NCBI GenBank assembly: GCA_030149595.1
Contig: JASFBI010000148.1
Location: forward strand, 1-5,639
Direction of reading: 5' to 3'
Source of the DNA: Desulfobacterales bacterium
GTDB taxonomy: Bacteria > Desulfobacterota > Desulfobacteria > Desulfobacterales > DAOWNP01
DNA length: 5,639 nt
Shown: positions 4,609-5,639 of the stretch, piece after piece
How positions within the stretch are numbered: position 1 is the stretch's first letter
Layout of the letters: each line of letters starts with the position of its first letter
The notes under the pieces: model-generated
What the model was told of the DNA's origin: nothing
The model's input: only the letters and a program-made list of their open reading frames with translations
Database searches by the model: none
Program-made: the position numbers and the translations under genes

Positions 4609-5639
4609 TCACCCGCAAAGGCATGGTTTTCTAGCAGCAAGTATTTCAGCCATTCTTTTTACTTTTAAATTATGCGGTGCATTTAAAACTGTTTTTCCAT
4701 CTTTTTTTATCTCGTCTGCTATCTCAATCATGGCATCTATAAAAAAATCAATTGTCTCTTTTGATTCTGTTTCAGTGGGCTCTATCATAATAGCTCCATT
4801 GACAATTATGGGGAAATACACAGTGGGAGGGTGGATTCCATAATCCATAAGGCGTTTTATTATATCCATGGTGACTACTTTGTTCTTTTGCTGATATTTA
4901 TCTGTAAAAACACACTCATGCATACATGTTTTATCAAAGGCTATGTGATAATGTTTTTTCAGCCTCTCTTTTATATAATTTGCATTAAGAATAGATATAC
5001 GGCTTACATTGCTTAAATTTTCACGGCCAAGACTTAAAATATAACTATATGCTCTGACAAGAATTGAAAAATTACCATAAAAAGGGTGAAGTCTGCCTAT
5101 GGACAGCGGATTGTCGTATGAGAGTTTATACTTACTGTTTTTCTTTACACTAACAGGTGCTGGAAGAAATTTTTCCAGCTCTTTTACTACACATACAGGG
5201 CCTGATCCTGGTCCTCCTCCGCCGTGGGGGGTTGAAAAAGTTTTATGCAGGTTTATGTGCATAATATCCACGCCAGTTTTTTTTATATCTACCATGCCAA
5301 GCAAAGCGTTTAAATTAGCTCCATCACAATATACAAGTCCGCCTTTTGAATGGATAATCTCAGATATTTTTACGATATTTTCTTCAAATAATCCCAAAGT
5401 ATTGGGATTTGTTATCATAATTCCTGCTGTATCATCATCTGCTGCTCTTAAAATTTCATCTACAGACAAAATACCATTTTTATCTGAAGAGACAGAAACA
5501 AAATCAAACCCGCATAAAACAGCACTTGCCGGATTTGTACCATGGGCTGAATCAGGCACAATTATTTTATTTGTTTTAGAGTTTTTAAATGTAGGAAATG
5601 CTTTTATTATCTGAATTCCGGTAAATTCACCCTGGGCAC
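4609..5639 (-). CDS. gcvPB: Glycine decarboxylase (P-protein) subunit 2, 5' end cut by window edge
   Basis: PLP-binding subunit of the split glycine cleavage P-protein: with GcvPA it decarboxylates glycine and passes the aminomethyl group to the lipoyl arm of GcvH. The frame is open to the right edge, starting in AQGEFTGIQIIKAF; 342 residues are visible and roughly 140 N-terminal ones are missing compared with the usual 480-490. Motifs seen (visible numbering): VPDSAHGTNPASA (27-39), MITNPNTLGLFEENI (74-88), YCDGANLNAL (103-112), and HINLHKTFSTPHGGGGPG (127-144) with the PLP Lys132. IHPPTVYFP and MIEPTETESKETIDFF follow near the C-terminus. The GTG at 5559 is the internal Val of VPDSAHG, not a start. 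The tail ARKPCLCG differs from the common RKPVLRW-type ending. It is directly followed by lipB, tying the enzyme to the making of its cofactor; gcvPA, gcvH and gcvT are expected upstream, outside the window. Confidence 0.96.
   Translation of the reverse strand, partial: AQGEFTGIQIIKAFPTFKNSKTNKIIVPDSAHGTNPASAVLCGFDFVSVSSDKNGILSVDEILRAADDDTAGIMITNPNTLGLFEENIVKISEIIHSKGGLVYCDGANLNALLGMVDIKKTGVDIMHINLHKTFSTPHGGGGPGSGPVCVVKELEKFLPAPVSVKKNSKYKLSYDNPLSIGRLHPFYGNFSILVRAYSYILSLGRENLSNVSRISILNANYIKERLKKHYHIAFDKTCMHECVFTDKYQQKNKVVTMDIIKRLMDYGIHPPTVYFPIIVNGAIMIEPTETESKETIDFFIDAMIEIADEIKKDGKTVLNAPHNLKVKRMAEILAARKPCLCG

Noticed and set aside
4606..4611. The gcvPB TGA read as selenocysteine, giving a CGU-stop tail because TAA follows at once
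   Set aside because: No stable hairpin of bacterial SECIS type is seen just downstream; the next bases are a T-rich lipB start. The TGA is best read as a normal stop.
5099..5614. 171-codon plus-strand frame
   Set aside because: It is the antisense shadow of gcvPB, whose motifs are unmistakable. Other plus-strand frames over ald, lipA and lipB were rejected for the same reason.
1..5639. CRISPR arrays, tRNA or rRNA genes, toxin-antitoxin or defence genes
   Set aside because: None seen on either strand: no regularly spaced direct repeats, no cloverleaf, no matching protein motifs.

Overview
This AT-rich window reads almost entirely from the minus strand. It looks like chromosomal DNA of a low-GC Gram-negative anaerobe, and a Desulfobacterota relative (Desulfobacterales-like) is my best guess. 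The guess rests on the split two-subunit glycine decarboxylase (GcvPB), an outer-membrane beta-barrel gene, a remnant of a REP-associated tyrosine transposase (RAYT) of the type common in that phylum, and the residue style of the proteins. It is inference; no marker gene is present.

Right part (about 2744-5639), read right to left: the C-terminal two thirds of gcvPB enters from the right edge. It is followed by lipB (octanoyltransferase), lipA (lipoyl synthase) and a DUF503/YlxP-like small protein gene. The junctions are extremely tight: 3 nt between gcvPB and lipB, 7 nt between lipB and lipA at the preferred lipA start, and 1 nt between lipA and the DUF503 gene. This is very probably one transcript with translational coupling. 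GcvPB is part of the glycine decarboxylase that loads its product on the lipoyl arm of GcvH, and LipB plus LipA build that arm. The operon therefore encodes both an enzyme subunit and the assembly of the cofactor its system depends on. The rest of the operon (gcvPA, gcvH, gcvT) is expected beyond the right edge.

Middle (1436-2743): a complete alanine dehydrogenase gene (ald) lies 189 bp downstream of the DUF503 gene. That gap holds a pair of inverted 15-bp near-repeats and possible promoter elements, so ald probably has its own control. Alanine and glycine breakdown both yield ammonia and NADH, so the neighbourhood has an amino-acid-catabolism flavour.

Left part (1-1435): about 370 bp without a convincing gene, holding one good sigma70-like promoter and weak hairpins. 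It leads to a decayed C-terminal fragment of a RAYT transposase whose stop region overlaps a GGGTCAA/TTGACCC palindrome. Next comes an outer-membrane beta-barrel protein gene (750 to 1) that stays open to the left edge and ends there on a terminal phenylalanine, so only its stop codon is probably missing.

I did not find a convincing undescribed system. The items most worth a second look are the ald-upstream inverted repeats, the RAYT remnant with its palindrome, and the coupling of a DUF503 gene to lipoate synthesis.
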